Virus record (IMG/VR): IMGVR_UViG_3300009609_000033
Location: 1-42,442 of that record
DNA: 42,442 nt
Reading direction: 5' to 3' (one strand)
Origin: a virus
The position numbers were made by a program, and so were the translations under genes. Below are positions 22,788 to 31,962 of this stretch, piece by piece. The notes beneath the pieces were generated by a model, which was not told the DNA's origin, did not search any database, and worked only from the letters and a program-made list of their open reading frames with translations. Position 1 is the first letter of the stretch. Each line of letters begins with the position of its first letter.

Positions 22788-25700
22788 TGGGTAGAATAGC
22801 CGATGCTTATAGGGGTCCAACTGGTACTGGCAAGACTGCTGCACAGACTAGTGAGACCTATACAGAAATGGCTGGTAGAAATGTATTTGAACTACTAGAC
22901 GCTTCTAGTAATCTAGGACGAAGTGCTGTTGGATTTGCAGCGAGTGGAGGTGATCCAGAATATCTTGCGAATATTGCTAAAATTCTACTACCATTTATGG
23001 AAAGTAGAAAAGTTGACATTAAAGAAATAACTGGTAGTAAAAATCCATACACTAATTTGTTTTGGGAAATTGCTATTGATCCACTTAATCTTGTAGGTGG
23101 TGCTGGTACTTTAACTAAAGCTGGTAATATAGCTAAACGATTAGAGACTCTTAAAAATTTAGAAAAAACTATAGGTACAGTTAATAAAATTGAAGATGCT
23201 AGTAGACTTAGAAAATCTATAGAACTATTAGAATCTGAACATAAATTATTATCTAATACTGGTGTACCAGAACGAGCTATAGTTAATATAGGTTTACCAT
23301 TTACTAAAGGTATTGATGTTGGTGATGCTAAATCTATTACTAGTAGAATACCTAAATTATTACCTGAGTCTGGTAAGATTGTAGCTTTAAAAGAACAATC
23401 AACTAAATTAGAAAAAGCTTTAGTTAAAGCTAAAACACCAGAAAAACTTTTTGAACTACAGGAAGATTTAAAATTTGTTGAAGCTGAGTACTTAAAAAAT
23501 AAAGGAGTGTTACCACCAACAGCTGCGTTAAAAGCATCTCAAGCTATACAATGGTTTAAGAAACATTTTAGTACAAAAGCATCAGAACCATTTGTGCAAA
23601 CTTTAGAAGATTCTCTTGGAATTCAACGAGAACAATTAAGATTAGAAGCTATTAAAGGTAGTAAAGTAGCAGCAGATGAGTTAGCTAAGATTGGTGATAT
23701 TACTGATAAAGCTTTTAAAGAAAGAGTATTGAGAACTTTTGAATCTAGTGTTCTTCGTAATCCAGAAACTAGACCAGATGTAGCTGCATTACTACATGAG
23801 GGTGAAAAGAAACTAAATAAGATTATTGATTACAGAGTTACTAAATTATTAAAAGCTGGTAAAGATTCTAAAGCTGATGAAGTTATTGAGAAGATGATTG
23901 CTGATGTAGAGAAATTAAAACTTCAAGCTGTTGATAGAGATTTAAAATTAAAGAAGGGTATTGAATATTGGGATACTGCTGAACCAGCTTTACAAGAATG
24001 GATACTTAAACATCATGACTCTATGTATAATCTTGTTGGATTAGAAAATGCTAATAGAGTTAAAACTGGTTTATTAGAAAGTTCTAAAGGATTTACTGAG
24101 TATGTACCTAGAGTATTAAGCTCAACAGCTAAAGAATTTGCTAAAGGCAAAAATAAAGGAAAAGCTTTAGCTATAAAAGACTTTATTACACCTAAAATTT
24201 CTGCTGCTTATCAACGTTCATTACTTCCTGAATTACAAATACTAGATGCTAATGACGTTATTAAACAAACATTTAATATTGATTTTGATTATTTTGAAAC
24301 TGATGTGATTAAAGCAATGTTGAATAGAAAAATTCAATCTGTTAATGCTATTACTAGTTCTCAATTTGTACAAAATATTGCTAATGAATATAAAACTGTT
24401 CAAAGAACTGGACCATCTATTAAATCTTTTTATAAAGAATTTGGATTAGATACAAAGAAGTTACCAACAGATGTTTATGTACCATTACATATTGCCAATG
24501 AAGCTAAAAGAAATCATAAGATACTTGTAGAGACTTTAAAAAATCCAGAAGGGTTTTTACAAACAGCTTTACAATTAAATGATATGTTTGTTAATAATGT
24601 TTCTAGAGTTTTATTAACTGTTGGATTCCCTGAGTATCACCATAGAAATTTTGTTTCTAATCAATGGTTAAATTCTCTTGGTCCTAATGGTATGAATATA
24701 ATTAAAGTTGAACATGTTAAGTATGGGGCTAAAGCTTTAGACTTACAAATTAAAAGAATTAAAGGAACACTTTCTCCAGAAGAATTAGAAACAATTAATG
24801 AGTTAGAAAAGTTTAAAGTATTTCGCGGTGGTCAGTATGAAGAATTACAAAGTTATTTTTCTAAAGGTGATAAGAGTAATTTAGAACAATGGATAGATAG
24901 ACCTATTACTAAAACTTATGATAGTATTAGTAAATTACTTGGTGCTTCTAAAAAAATTCGTAATCCAGAAATGATTGATCCATTATTTGGTAAAGCTTAC
25001 GGAAAATTAATTGAAGATAATTCTAGGATTGCTCATTTCTTACATAAGAAAGATAAAGGATTGACTAGCTTTGAAGCTATGCAATCCATGAATAAGTATT
25101 TATTTGATTATACTGATTTAACTGTGTTTGAACAAAGGTTTATGAAACCAACTGTATTATTTTATACATGGATGAGAAAGAATATTCCATTAGCTATTAA
25201 TTCTGTAACAACTAATCCTCGTATGTATGCTGCTTTTAATAATTTAACCGGGTCGAATACTGAGGATAGACCCGATTACTTAAAATCTAGAGTAGCATTC
25301 CCTGCTCCTTGGAATCCACAATTAATGGTTGCTGGACTTGGTGTACCTATTGAAGATTTGAATATGTTTAATATTAAAGATGCTGATCCATTTTTTGTAG
25401 ATCAAATTAAACGAGGTATGCAAAAACTAGCATCTACTTTAACACCAACACTACAAGCACCTACAGAATTTTTATCTGGTGAAAAACATTTCAGTCGTAA
25501 AGACTTGAGAGATATGGGTTTCTTTGAATACCTTAATAGTATTCTTCCTACTTCACGAGCAGTGAGAACTGCTAAAGAATTGGGTGTACTTCCACAACCT
25601 GTTAAAGATTTATTAAATATATCAGAAGATAAGATACAAAAGACACGGACTGCTAGAGGTGTAGAATTATTAACTGGTATTCGTACATATACAGTTGACC

Positions 25701-25855
25701 CTAGATCAGCACGAATTTCTGAGTCTAGACGTAAAATTTTAAAAAGTGGTAAAGCTACTAGTTTTAATATTCTAATTCCTAAATCTAAATTTAAAACTGA
25801 TGAAGAAGTTAAAAGATTAATTAGAGAGCATCGAAGAATTGTGGAGAAGAAGTAA
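22787..25855 (+). CDS. Large internal virion / ejection protein candidate (1022 aa)
   Basis: It is the largest gene of the window and last of the big virion genes, with a TAATG start overlap. It is helical and charged through most of its length. Residues 93-115 hold a Gly-rich segment (LFWEIAIDPLNLVGGAGTLT). Around 605-625 is VGFPEYHHRNFVSNQWLNSL, with a membrane-like hydrophobic surface. Near 790-810 is FMKPTVLFYTWMRKNIPLAI. The ending is very basic (RLIREHRRIVEKK). No lytic transglycosylase motif was recognised. Size and position match the largest ejection protein of podoviruses. Confidence 0.6.
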   Translation: MGRIADAYRGPTGTGKTAAQTSETYTEMAGRNVFELLDASSNLGRSAVGFAASGGDPEYLANIAKILLPFMESRKVDIKEITGSKNPYTNLFWEIAIDPLNLVGGAGTLTKAGNIAKRLETLKNLEKTIGTVNKIEDASRLRKSIELLESEHKLLSNTGVPERAIVNIGLPFTKGIDVGDAKSITSRIPKLLPESGKIVALKEQSTKLEKALVKAKTPEKLFELQEDLKFVEAEYLKNKGVLPPTAALKASQAIQWFKKHFSTKASEPFVQTLEDSLGIQREQLRLEAIKGSKVAADELAKIGDITDKAFKERVLRTFESSVLRNPETRPDVAALLHEGEKKLNKIIDYRVTKLLKAGKDSKADEVIEKMIADVEKLKLQAVDRDLKLKKGIEYWDTAEPALQEWILKHHDSMYNLVGLENANRVKTGLLESSKGFTEYVPRVLSSTAKEFAKGKNKGKALAIKDFITPKISAAYQRSLLPELQILDANDVIKQTFNIDFDYFETDVIKAMLNRKIQSVNAITSSQFVQNIANEYKTVQRTGPSIKSFYKEFGLDTKKLPTDVYVPLHIANEAKRNHKILVETLKNPEGFLQTALQLNDMFVNNVSRVLLTVGFPEYHHRNFVSNQWLNSLGPNGMNIIKVEHVKYGAKALDLQIKRIKGTLSPEELETINELEKFKVFRGGQYEELQSYFSKGDKSNLEQWIDRPITKTYDSISKLLGASKKIRNPEMIDPLFGKAYGKLIEDNSRIAHFLHKKDKGLTSFEAMQSMNKYLFDYTDLTVFEQRFMKPTVLFYTWMRKNIPLAINSVTTNPRMYAAFNNLTGSNTEDRPDYLKSRVAFPAPWNPQLMVAGLGVPIEDLNMFNIKDADPFFVDQIKRGMQKLASTLTPTLQAPTEFLSGEKHFSRKDLRDMGFFEYLNSILPTSRAVRTAKELGVLPQPVKDLLNISEDKIQKTRTARGVELLTGIRTYTVDPRSARISESRRKILKSGKATSFNILIPKSKFKTDEEVKRLIREHRRIVEKK

Positions 25856-26079
25856 TGCCCGGTCCATCAACAACAATATTAACTGAACAGATGCGTAAAA
25901 ATGCAAAGATGTTCCAACCTAAGAATATTTTTATGTTAGAAATTCTTAGAGAAATAGCTTTGAAAAAGTTACAGATGCACCGTGAGGTGGGTCTGGGACA
26001 GGTGGGACAAGGACAAATGAGACAAGGGAATCTGTTAGGGGCAGATTATGGTACAACCAATCAGAATTTACAACGATAA
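25855..26079 (+). CDS. Unrecognised small protein (74 aa)
   Basis: It starts MPGPSTTILTEQMRKNAKMF, followed by a helix (IFMLEILREIALKKLQMH) and a Gly/Gln/Met-rich tail (GLGQVGQGQMRQGN). It is coupled by TAATG to the large virion gene and overlaps the next gene by 32 nt. It may be a small virion or lysis accessory protein; unknown. Confidence 0.5.
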   Translation: MPGPSTTILTEQMRKNAKMFQPKNIFMLEILREIALKKLQMHREVGLGQVGQGQMRQGNLLGADYGTTNQNLQR

Positions 26080-26281
26080 CTTTTTTAAGTATATCTCAAG
26101 TATTTTGATTGGAGTTCTTTTAACAATCATTGGCTATTTAGTTAATAGAAATGATACTCGATTAGACCTTATTGAAAAAACTGTTTATGAACTTGGAGAA
26201 TTAAAAACTGATGTTAGCTATATAAAAAATGAATTTAAAGAAATTAAAGAAATTCTAAAATTTAATTATAAGATTCCTTAA
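26048..26281 (+). CDS. Membrane-anchored coiled-coil protein, XhlA-like topology (77 aa)
   Basis: One transmembrane helix (residues 14-33, KYISSILIGVLLTIIGYLVN) is followed by a charged coiled coil (LIEKTVYELGELKTDVSYIK, then NEFKEIKEILKFN). The same topology (here TM first) occurs in small phage lysis and hemolysin-XhlA-like proteins. It is the last gene of the rightward operon, a common place for lysis functions. It ends only 12 bp from the end of the converging leftward gene. Confidence 0.5.
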   Translation: MVQPIRIYNDNFFKYISSILIGVLLTIIGYLVNRNDTRLDLIEKTVYELGELKTDVSYIKNEFKEIKEILKFNYKIP

Positions 26282-26292
26282 TTAATTTAATT

Positions 26293-26562
26293 TTAATTTA
26301 ATCCTACATCAGTAATAATATTTGAAATTTTTAATTCTTTACAAACAGTAAAGATACATCCAATAAAATCTTCAATCTCTGTATCATTTAATTCTAAATC
26401 TTTTGTTTGATCTATAGGTTCAATTATTAATGTTTTAAAAAGTTCCATTGCTTTCATAAAAATACCATTAGATATTGTCATTTGAAGTAATGGTTTATTA
26501 TTTTTAGTAATAACCATTTGAAGAATAGGTATCTTTGTATTCTGCATGAATACTGCTTTCAT
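26293..26562 (-). CDS. Unrecognised small protein (89 aa)
   Basis: It is the last gene of the leftward block. The start overlaps the end of the primase-helicase gene by 4 nt. The N-terminal half has short repeats of similar strands (IPILQMVITKNNKPLLQMTI), then an acidic helix (LELNDTEIEDFIGCIFTVCK). No motif was recognised. Only an AT-rich 11-bp gap separates it from the converging operon end. Confidence 0.5.
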   Translation of the reverse strand: MKAVFMQNTKIPILQMVITKNNKPLLQMTISNGIFMKAMELFKTLIIEPIDQTKDLELNDTEIEDFIGCIFTVCKELKISNIITDVGLN

Positions 26563-29171
26563 TTAGTTAATCTTCCATTAATAATTTTGTAAGGTATCTC
26601 TGCGATAATCTTACTTTTATTTTCTACCCAATCTACGTTACCGAAATAAGTTTGATTTTCCTGACCATACTTTCCTTTAATAAATGGTGCTCGTTTGGCT
26701 ACCATTCTTAATGACCATGCTTGTCTTTCTAATGGTTCTAACCATTCTATAAACTTCTGATAGAAATCTCCTATTTGTATTTTGTGTCCAGAAATTTCTA
26801 TAATCTTTTCATTAATAAATGTTTGCAAGTCTGATTCATTCCGTTCTATTTCTTTCTTCTTTTCCTCTGTCATTATAATAGGTGGTCTTAATCTAGTAGT
26901 AGATTCTGGTATATCAAAATTCATAAGTGTATGTAGAAAAGCCGCCGCCTCTTTTTCACATTCTTTAAGTAGCTCTTCTTTGGGAATTTCATTCTCAAGA
27001 GGAGTTACTTTTATTAACATAATTCTTGTATCATTTGTAAAGATAGGGCAATAAGAACTATCATTGGCACACTGAATCCAATGTGTAGAATTGGGTATTT
27101 CGTGTGGCTGTTTATACATTTGTCTGATGGTTAGAGATTTACTAGTAACCCAATCTTTAATTTTATCTGATGCTGTATTCTTTTTAGATAGATTAGTTTC
27201 TTCAATAATACAAAATACTGCACCAAACAATTCACCATTAAATCCAGATGAATTAGTTAATGCTTGGTCTGCTCTTACTACAGTACCTTTATTAAATAAT
27301 AAATTTAAAGCTTCATGAAAAATAGACTTACCAGTATTTTGTTCTGGACTAAAGAAAAATAAATAAGGTGTTGGTTGTAGTGGGTATTGTAAACAACAGG
27401 CTAACCAACATTGTAAATATAATAGTCCATTATAAATACCATTTTCAGTACACCAACTATTCTCTATTAAAATATCATCTAAAGACTTTCCACAATGACT
27501 GAGAATTTTATCCCAAGTTCTATGTTGGCCAGCTTTAGCATTGTATCTAAACTGGGCAGCTTTCATATTCCATTCACGATTACCTGGATATTCTGGTTGA
27601 AAAGGTTTATTAACTAATACCCAGTTATTAACAATACAATTACCTAATAGTGATTCTACTTCTTTCTTTCCCTTATTTAATGTACCTAAGTACAATTCAA
27701 TGTGTCTACGGTTTTCATTAATCCAACCACTATTAGTTTGTATGTACCAACCAAAATCACTATCTAAAGAAACTATGTGACGAATTAAATTATCGTGTAA
27801 TTCTACCTCTGTTGTATTATGTGGGAGAAAAAAAATTCTAACCCAGTTACCTTTTTGTTCAATATAATTTTCTAGAATTTCATGTTCAAGTCTAACAAAA
27901 GTTAATACAACTTTACCATTTTTTAAATCTTTAATAGTTGCTGAACGATTTTCTATTTGTGGTACATTAGGAACTTCACATTCAATACCCATTATATTTA
28001 AAGTTTCAATAGCTTTAACTAAACTTTTATATGAATAATCTTTTTCACCTTCTATACCACCAGATATTTTTGTAGCAATTCTAAGTGTTGGTGAACAATT
28101 AAAATATGTAGTGGTCCAACCAGAGGAATCTCTGAACCAAGATAAGTGTTCAGTAATTTCTTTTGTATGTCTACGGACAATCCAACCATTATTAGTTAAT
28201 GGAAAACAAAAACAATTCTGGTCATTACCTTGTTCTTTACCTGTAGATATAGTATTAAAGATACCTTTTAATTTTAATTCAGTGTATGCTCTTTTAAGAT
28301 CAGAAGTATGACAGACTAACATCTGTCTATCATCATTCCACCACCATAAACTATTAGAAGTTTCAAACCATTTTAGTAATTTAATTTGTTCTTCCGATAA
28401 AGTTAATCGTCTATTAGATGCAACCAGTTCATCAACATTAGTTTGTTTGCCATGTACTAATTTAGATTTAGAAACTTTATCTAAATATTCTTTCCAATTA
28501 AGAATATCATTTTGATTAATTATTTCTGAATGTTGTTTTATTAATTTAAAACTTTTATCAGGAGTAGCTTTTCTATGCCATACCCAAAGAATGCCACCAT
28601 AAGAATCTACTTTAGTTTCTAAATTAATTCCTGTTAGTGCAGAAATTTTAGAAAGAATAGCTTTAGAAATAGCTGCATGTTCAGTATGATTATTTACGGA
28701 ATCAATGGAAGTAAACACATAGATATGATAACCATTGCCACCAGTAGAACTATAAATACTAACAAATGGAATATTGGAGATTTTATCAATGATCCCAGAT
28801 AACTCATTTTGTGTTAATCCTTCTTTATGCCCAATGATAGAATCAAAATCAAATCCTACCCATAGAGATTTCTTTTTAACCCAGTTCCAACCAGTCATAC
28901 CAATAGCCTCGGCATGAACAGATATATCAAAACCTATTGGTTTATCTATATAAGTTGGATTAGAATTAGCGGCAAACGGAATCCTGAAGTGTTTCCAAGT
29001 TTGTAATCCATCACTAAAACCATACCATCTATGTCCAGAAAAGGTTCCAGTAATAGGTTCACCATCATCTTTAGCTACATTAACTTGTACCTCCATTTCA
29101 TATGTGTAATGTTTACACATAGGAAATGTTTGTGTAACTAAGAATTTTTCTATAGCTTCAGTTTTAAGCAT
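26559..29171 (-). CDS. AEP primase - SF3 helicase replication protein (870 aa)
   Basis: This is a fused replicative primase and helicase. The N-terminal archaeo-eukaryotic primase domain shows VGFDFDS (residues 106-111, catalytic acidic pair) and STGGNGYHIYV (142-152, the G-Y-H-I nucleotide-binding motif). The C-terminal AAA+ SF3 (D5-like) helicase has Walker A SPEQNTGKS near residue 610 and Walker B VFCIIEE near 655, with QCANDSSYCPI further on as the third motif. It would unwind the phage origin and prime synthesis for the family A polymerase of the same block. Confidence 0.85.
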   Translation of the reverse strand: MLKTEAIEKFLVTQTFPMCKHYTYEMEVQVNVAKDDGEPITGTFSGHRWYGFSDGLQTWKHFRIPFAANSNPTYIDKPIGFDISVHAEAIGMTGWNWVKKKSLWVGFDFDSIIGHKEGLTQNELSGIIDKISNIPFVSIYSSTGGNGYHIYVFTSIDSVNNHTEHAAISKAILSKISALTGINLETKVDSYGGILWVWHRKATPDKSFKLIKQHSEIINQNDILNWKEYLDKVSKSKLVHGKQTNVDELVASNRRLTLSEEQIKLLKWFETSNSLWWWNDDRQMLVCHTSDLKRAYTELKLKGIFNTISTGKEQGNDQNCFCFPLTNNGWIVRRHTKEITEHLSWFRDSSGWTTTYFNCSPTLRIATKISGGIEGEKDYSYKSLVKAIETLNIMGIECEVPNVPQIENRSATIKDLKNGKVVLTFVRLEHEILENYIEQKGNWVRIFFLPHNTTEVELHDNLIRHIVSLDSDFGWYIQTNSGWINENRRHIELYLGTLNKGKKEVESLLGNCIVNNWVLVNKPFQPEYPGNREWNMKAAQFRYNAKAGQHRTWDKILSHCGKSLDDILIENSWCTENGIYNGLLYLQCWLACCLQYPLQPTPYLFFFSPEQNTGKSIFHEALNLLFNKGTVVRADQALTNSSGFNGELFGAVFCIIEETNLSKKNTASDKIKDWVTSKSLTIRQMYKQPHEIPNSTHWIQCANDSSYCPIFTNDTRIMLIKVTPLENEIPKEELLKECEKEAAAFLHTLMNFDIPESTTRLRPPIIMTEEKKKEIERNESDLQTFINEKIIEISGHKIQIGDFYQKFIEWLEPLERQAWSLRMVAKRAPFIKGKYGQENQTYFGNVDWVENKSKIIAEIPYKIINGRLTK

Positions 29172-29174
29172 AAA

Positions 29175-29477
29175 TTAAAGAGCTATAAAAATTGTTGAGC
29201 AGTGATCACAAGTACCCTTATAATAAATAAATTCACTTTCTGGACTTTTCATTATATTTTGTTTCATTTCTATTTGATGGTATGTTCTTGTATTATCTGG
29301 AACAATAGAAACATCCATTAATGGATGATATTTTTTATTGGGATGGACTTGAGTATATTTTAATCTATTTTTATAAGGACTTGGCTTAAATACATAATTA
29401 TAAATATCTATTGTTGGATGGTTATGTATTGCTTTTAAAAACTGTTTAACAAAATCTAATGCTTCAAACTGTTTCAT
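29175..29477 (-). CDS. Unrecognised small protein (100 aa)
   Basis: The start at 29477 (MKQFEALDFVKQFLKAIHNH) was chosen because GAGGG lies about 9 nt upstream; an in-frame ATG is 12 nt earlier. The C-terminal part has CDHC followed by STIFIAL, and His-rich segments (HPTIDIYNY, HPNKKYHPLM), which could bind a metal, but no known zinc motif is complete. It overlaps its upstream neighbour by 14 nt. Confidence 0.5.
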   Translation of the reverse strand: MKQFEALDFVKQFLKAIHNHPTIDIYNYVFKPSPYKNRLKYTQVHPNKKYHPLMDVSIVPDNTRTYHQIEMKQNIMKSPESEFIYYKGTCDHCSTIFIAL

Positions 29478-29820
29478 AACTACCCTCATTTTTAATAATG
29501 AAATCTGCTGGAATATAGTTTGAAAGTATTTCTAGTTTAACTCTCATAGCATAAGCTTTAACTCCTGTTGGAAATGTAATCTTACCAGCTTGCCAACAAT
29601 CTATAAAGGCACCTTCTAAATTTAATAATTTTAAAATATTTTCAATTTTAGTTTTAATTGTTTGTCTTTTATTATGGTGCATTGAATGTATGTATGGAGT
29701 ATCTTCTATAAAATCCATAAACCAATGACCATTAGCCAATCCTAATACTGGATTCTTATAGTATTTATTATCATCAGCTAGGACATACTCGTCGTTTTCT
29801 CTTTGGATTATCTTTAACAT
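29464..29820 (-). CDS. Unrecognised protein (118 aa)
   Basis: Start ATG 29820 (MLKIIQRENDEYVLADDNKY) has GGAGG about 12 nt upstream; a longer frame would begin inside the preceding gene without a ribosome site. The protein is mixed alpha/beta with LGLANGHWFMDFIEDTPYIH and a C-terminal KAYAMRVKLEILSNYIPADF. No motif was recognised. It belongs to the replication-block set of small unknown genes. Confidence 0.5.
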   Translation of the reverse strand: MLKIIQRENDEYVLADDNKYYKNPVLGLANGHWFMDFIEDTPYIHSMHHNKRQTIKTKIENILKLLNLEGAFIDCWQAGKITFPTGVKAYAMRVKLEILSNYIPADFIIKNEGSYETV

Positions 29821-30052
29821 TTGTATAATATATCCTCCCACATTTACAACCACCAATTAAATAGTTACATTTGCCTATTTTTTTAACAGTAAGTTTTATT
29901 AAATTATAAGTTGGATCACATTTATATAAAAATTTAAATACTGGTACATTTAATGGACTATCACAAATACAAGCTATCCAAAATCCTTGTTCATAATAAT
30001 TGTGCTGAACATCACAACCATTTAAAAGAATTTTTTTGAATTCTCTTCTCAC
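29774..30052 (-). CDS. Cys-rich small protein, possible zinc binding (92 aa)
   Basis: It contains several cysteines: GCDVQ, WIACICDSPL, KCDP, GKCNYLIGGCKCGRIYY and a C-terminal RRVCPS. The spacing C-x6-C-x-C near residues 65-73 could be half of a metal site. The basic tail (KDNPKRKRRVCPS) suits nucleic-acid binding. The start overlaps the end of the preceding gene by 4 nt. Confidence 0.5.
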   Translation of the reverse strand: MRREFKKILLNGCDVQHNYYEQGFWIACICDSPLNVPVFKFLYKCDPTYNLIKLTVKKIGKCNYLIGGCKCGRIYYTNVKDNPKRKRRVCPS

Positions 30053-30252
30053 GAAATATCAACAATTTTCTTTTTATATTCTATTAACCAATCTGCTAAT
30101 ACATTTAAATCATCTTTAGTTGGTTCTTCAGATAAATTTAAAATATATTTATTTTGGTTTTCTAAATAATCTTTAATCCATTCATCCAGAATTTTGTGAT
30201 CATTGCCTGAACAATCTTGTAGTATATATAATAAATCTTCAATACCTATCAT
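30049..30252 (-). CDS. Unrecognised acidic helical protein (67 aa)
   Basis: It reads MIGIEDLLYILQDCSGND, followed by three predicted helices with many Asp, Glu and Leu (KILDEWIKDYLENQNKYILN, DDLNVLADWLIEYKKK). Small acidic helical proteins in phage early regions often bind host enzymes, but nothing specific is recognisable. Confidence 0.5.
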   Translation of the reverse strand: MIGIEDLLYILQDCSGNDHKILDEWIKDYLENQNKYILNLSEEPTKDDLNVLADWLIEYKKKIVDIS

Positions 30253-30264
30253 GTATACTTTTCC

Positions 30265-30378
30265 TTAATTTTTTAAAGCCACATAAATAAACATAAATAA
30301 TTCATGAAAAATTATTACTGTAAAAAATATTAAACATAATGAAAGAATTAAATTTATTAAAGTTTTTGATTTTATCAT
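30265..30378 (-). CDS. 37-residue single-span membrane peptide
   Basis: Its ATG overlaps the TGA stop of the PD-(D/E)XK nuclease gene (ATGA). The sequence is MIKSKTLINLILSLCLIFFT continuing VIIFHELFMFIYVALKN, essentially one long hydrophobic helix with a basic head and tail. It fills the 120-bp space before the next gene. The function is unknown; membrane targeting of a replication-block factor is conceivable. Confidence 0.45.
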   Translation of the reverse strand: MIKSKTLINLILSLCLIFFTVIIFHELFMFIYVALKN

Positions 30379-31349
30379 ACATATTTCTCTCTTTCTTTAG
30401 GATCACCTAATGTTTGTTGATACTTAGTACAATGAATAGCTACAGGACAGAGACTACCATAAGCTTCACAAGTATCCTTTGCTGGAATTGGTGGTGGTAC
30501 ATCTACAGAAAAAGTTTCTGGATATACCATATCCCACATTAATTTTAGTTCTTCAATAATTTGACTCTCAAAGCTTTCAGAAATTATACCAACATGTTCA
30601 GTAAATACTACTTTATGTTTTTGTTTACAAATTTCATGAATAATATATGAACTAGTCTTAGCTGATTTATTAAGTAACCAATTATAAAATAATAATTGAA
30701 CAGCCCAATCAAAATGCTTTTGATCTAAGTATACTACATTATCAGCAGCAACACCATTAGTAGTTTTCTCTGCACCATCACTATCAATTCTGTAATGGTA
30801 TCCAGCAGTAGGCGAAGCAGTCCAGTTAGAATAAAATCCCCTAACTTTCCAATCAAATGGAATAGTATCTACAATAGCATCCATCCTACCTAAGATTGGG
30901 ATACTACTATTAAAATATTCACTAACACCAGTTATATATTTAACTTGTTTAGTAGTTTTATATCGAATAGGAAATTGTAAATATTTTTCTTGTTCAAGAT
31001 AAATATCTAACTTAGCATAACTTAGGAATCTATCTAGCATTCCTAAGTCAATGTATTGTTTCATTAAGTTCTTAGCATCAGTAACAACCTCTTCTTTATC
31101 AGCAATATTTGTTGAGTTTACAACCTTAGTGAAACTAGTAAATGGAGTTTTAATTTGTTTTTGTTTAGCAATCTGTTCTTTTAATAGTGAATCAAAAAAT
31201 AAACCTAATGCGGCTGGTTTACCTGTAACTCTTTCTGGAATTGTTAAACCAGAAAGTTTAGTTAGATAAACTTTATACTGACACCTTCTCCAATCTAAGA
31301 AAGTAGACGGAGAAATATAAGGTAAGAATCTATATATTGGTAACTGCAT
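30375..31349 (-). CDS. PD-(D/E)XK nuclease, RecB/Cas4-like (324 aa)
   Basis: The N-terminus SPSTFLDWRRCQYKVYLTKL has the S-x-S-x-x-x-x-x-x-C-x-x-x-Y pattern of the RecB/Cas4 nuclease family. The catalytic core appears as ILGRMDAIVDTIPFDWKVRG (about residues 152-171), giving the D...DxK triad. The C-terminus has C-EAYGSLCPVAIHC, three cysteines that with Cys-23 could hold an iron-sulfur cluster, as in Cas4/AddB proteins. The expected role is exonuclease or end processing in replication and recombination. The genes around it are replicative. Confidence 0.75.
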   Translation of the reverse strand: MQLPIYRFLPYISPSTFLDWRRCQYKVYLTKLSGLTIPERVTGKPAALGLFFDSLLKEQIAKQKQIKTPFTSFTKVVNSTNIADKEEVVTDAKNLMKQYIDLGMLDRFLSYAKLDIYLEQEKYLQFPIRYKTTKQVKYITGVSEYFNSSIPILGRMDAIVDTIPFDWKVRGFYSNWTASPTAGYHYRIDSDGAEKTTNGVAADNVVYLDQKHFDWAVQLLFYNWLLNKSAKTSSYIIHEICKQKHKVVFTEHVGIISESFESQIIEELKLMWDMVYPETFSVDVPPPIPAKDTCEAYGSLCPVAIHCTKYQQTLGDPKEREKYV

Positions 31350-31509
31350 AAAATTCTCCTAAAGGGTATTGCTCATAATGAAATTCTAAAGTAGGGTGTA
31401 ATTTACTTTGTTCTTGAATTACTTTTATAGCTACTTCTTCATACTCAGTTACACCAAAAATTACCATTTCGTCGCCACCAAAATAATAATAAACTACATA
31501 TACTTTCAT
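31330..31509 (-). CDS. Unrecognised small protein (59 aa)
   Basis: Start ATG 31509 overlaps the stop of the upstream gene (ATGA), and its end overlaps the nuclease start by 20 nt. The sequence begins MKVYVVYYYFGGDEMVIFGV, then an acidic helix (TEYEEVAIKVIQEQSKL) and a beta end (EFHYEQYPLGEFYAVTNI). The beta-alpha-beta pattern with both overlaps makes a real gene likely. The function is unknown. Confidence 0.55.
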   Translation of the reverse strand: MKVYVVYYYFGGDEMVIFGVTEYEEVAIKVIQEQSKLHPTLEFHYEQYPLGEFYAVTNI

Positions 31510-31820
31510 ACTGGTGCCACCCTTTCTAAAAAGTCATTACAATGACATTTCATTAAAACATGTTCACTATTTGGAATTTCTAAGGCTCTAATCATTTTAT
31601 AAATAGGCATTGCTTTAAATTTATAGTATGTTTCAAAAAGAGTTTTATCTATGCACTGAGTTCTAGCACTTTCTACAGGTAAAATATTTTTAATATTTAA
31701 AGATTCTGCTATAAAGTAGAAAGTTGGTCCAATCTGTATTAAGTAAGCTTCTAATGGATGAATTGTTTTAAGTACTGGTAATTGTAATTCATATAATGCA
31801 CCAAGAATAGGCTTATTCAT
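31506..31820 (-). CDS. Unrecognised protein (104 aa)
   Basis: It begins MNKPILGALYELQLPVLKTI and has a mixed alpha/beta pattern, with two Cys and one His near the C-terminus (HVLMKCHCNDFLERV). No complete metal motif or family was recognised. It overlaps neighbours at both ends, as is usual in this block. Confidence 0.5.
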   Translation of the reverse strand: MNKPILGALYELQLPVLKTIHPLEAYLIQIGPTFYFIAESLNIKNILPVESARTQCIDKTLFETYYKFKAMPIYKMIRALEIPNSEHVLMKCHCNDFLERVAPV

Positions 31821-31962
31821 TTATATATTCTTCTGGTACACAGTAATCACAATCACAAGCAGAGTCACCATCTGTATGTATACATTCTGGACAGCTTTCA
31901 TTTTCATGCATAGAGGTGCCACAATTTGGACATTGAATTTTACCAGTCATAGGTTCACACAT
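31813..31962 (-). CDS. Mini zinc-ribbon protein (49 aa)
   Basis: It reads MCEPMTGKIQCPNCGTSMHE then NESCPECIHTDGD, with CPNC (residues 11-14) and CPEC (24-27) forming a four-cysteine zinc ribbon with a 9-residue gap, followed by an acidic CDCDYC tail. The start overlaps the end of the VRR-NUC gene by 8 nt and the end overlaps the next gene. Free-standing zinc ribbons commonly bind nucleic acids or RNA polymerase; which applies here is unknown. Confidence 0.6.
   Translation of the reverse strand: MCEPMTGKIQCPNCGTSMHENESCPECIHTDGDSACDCDYCVPEEYINE

Noticed and set aside
26280-26293. Strong bidirectional terminator between the converging blocks
   Set aside because: The 11-bp gap is only AT-rich, with no GC stem. 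Any terminator must lie inside the converging genes and could not be identified.
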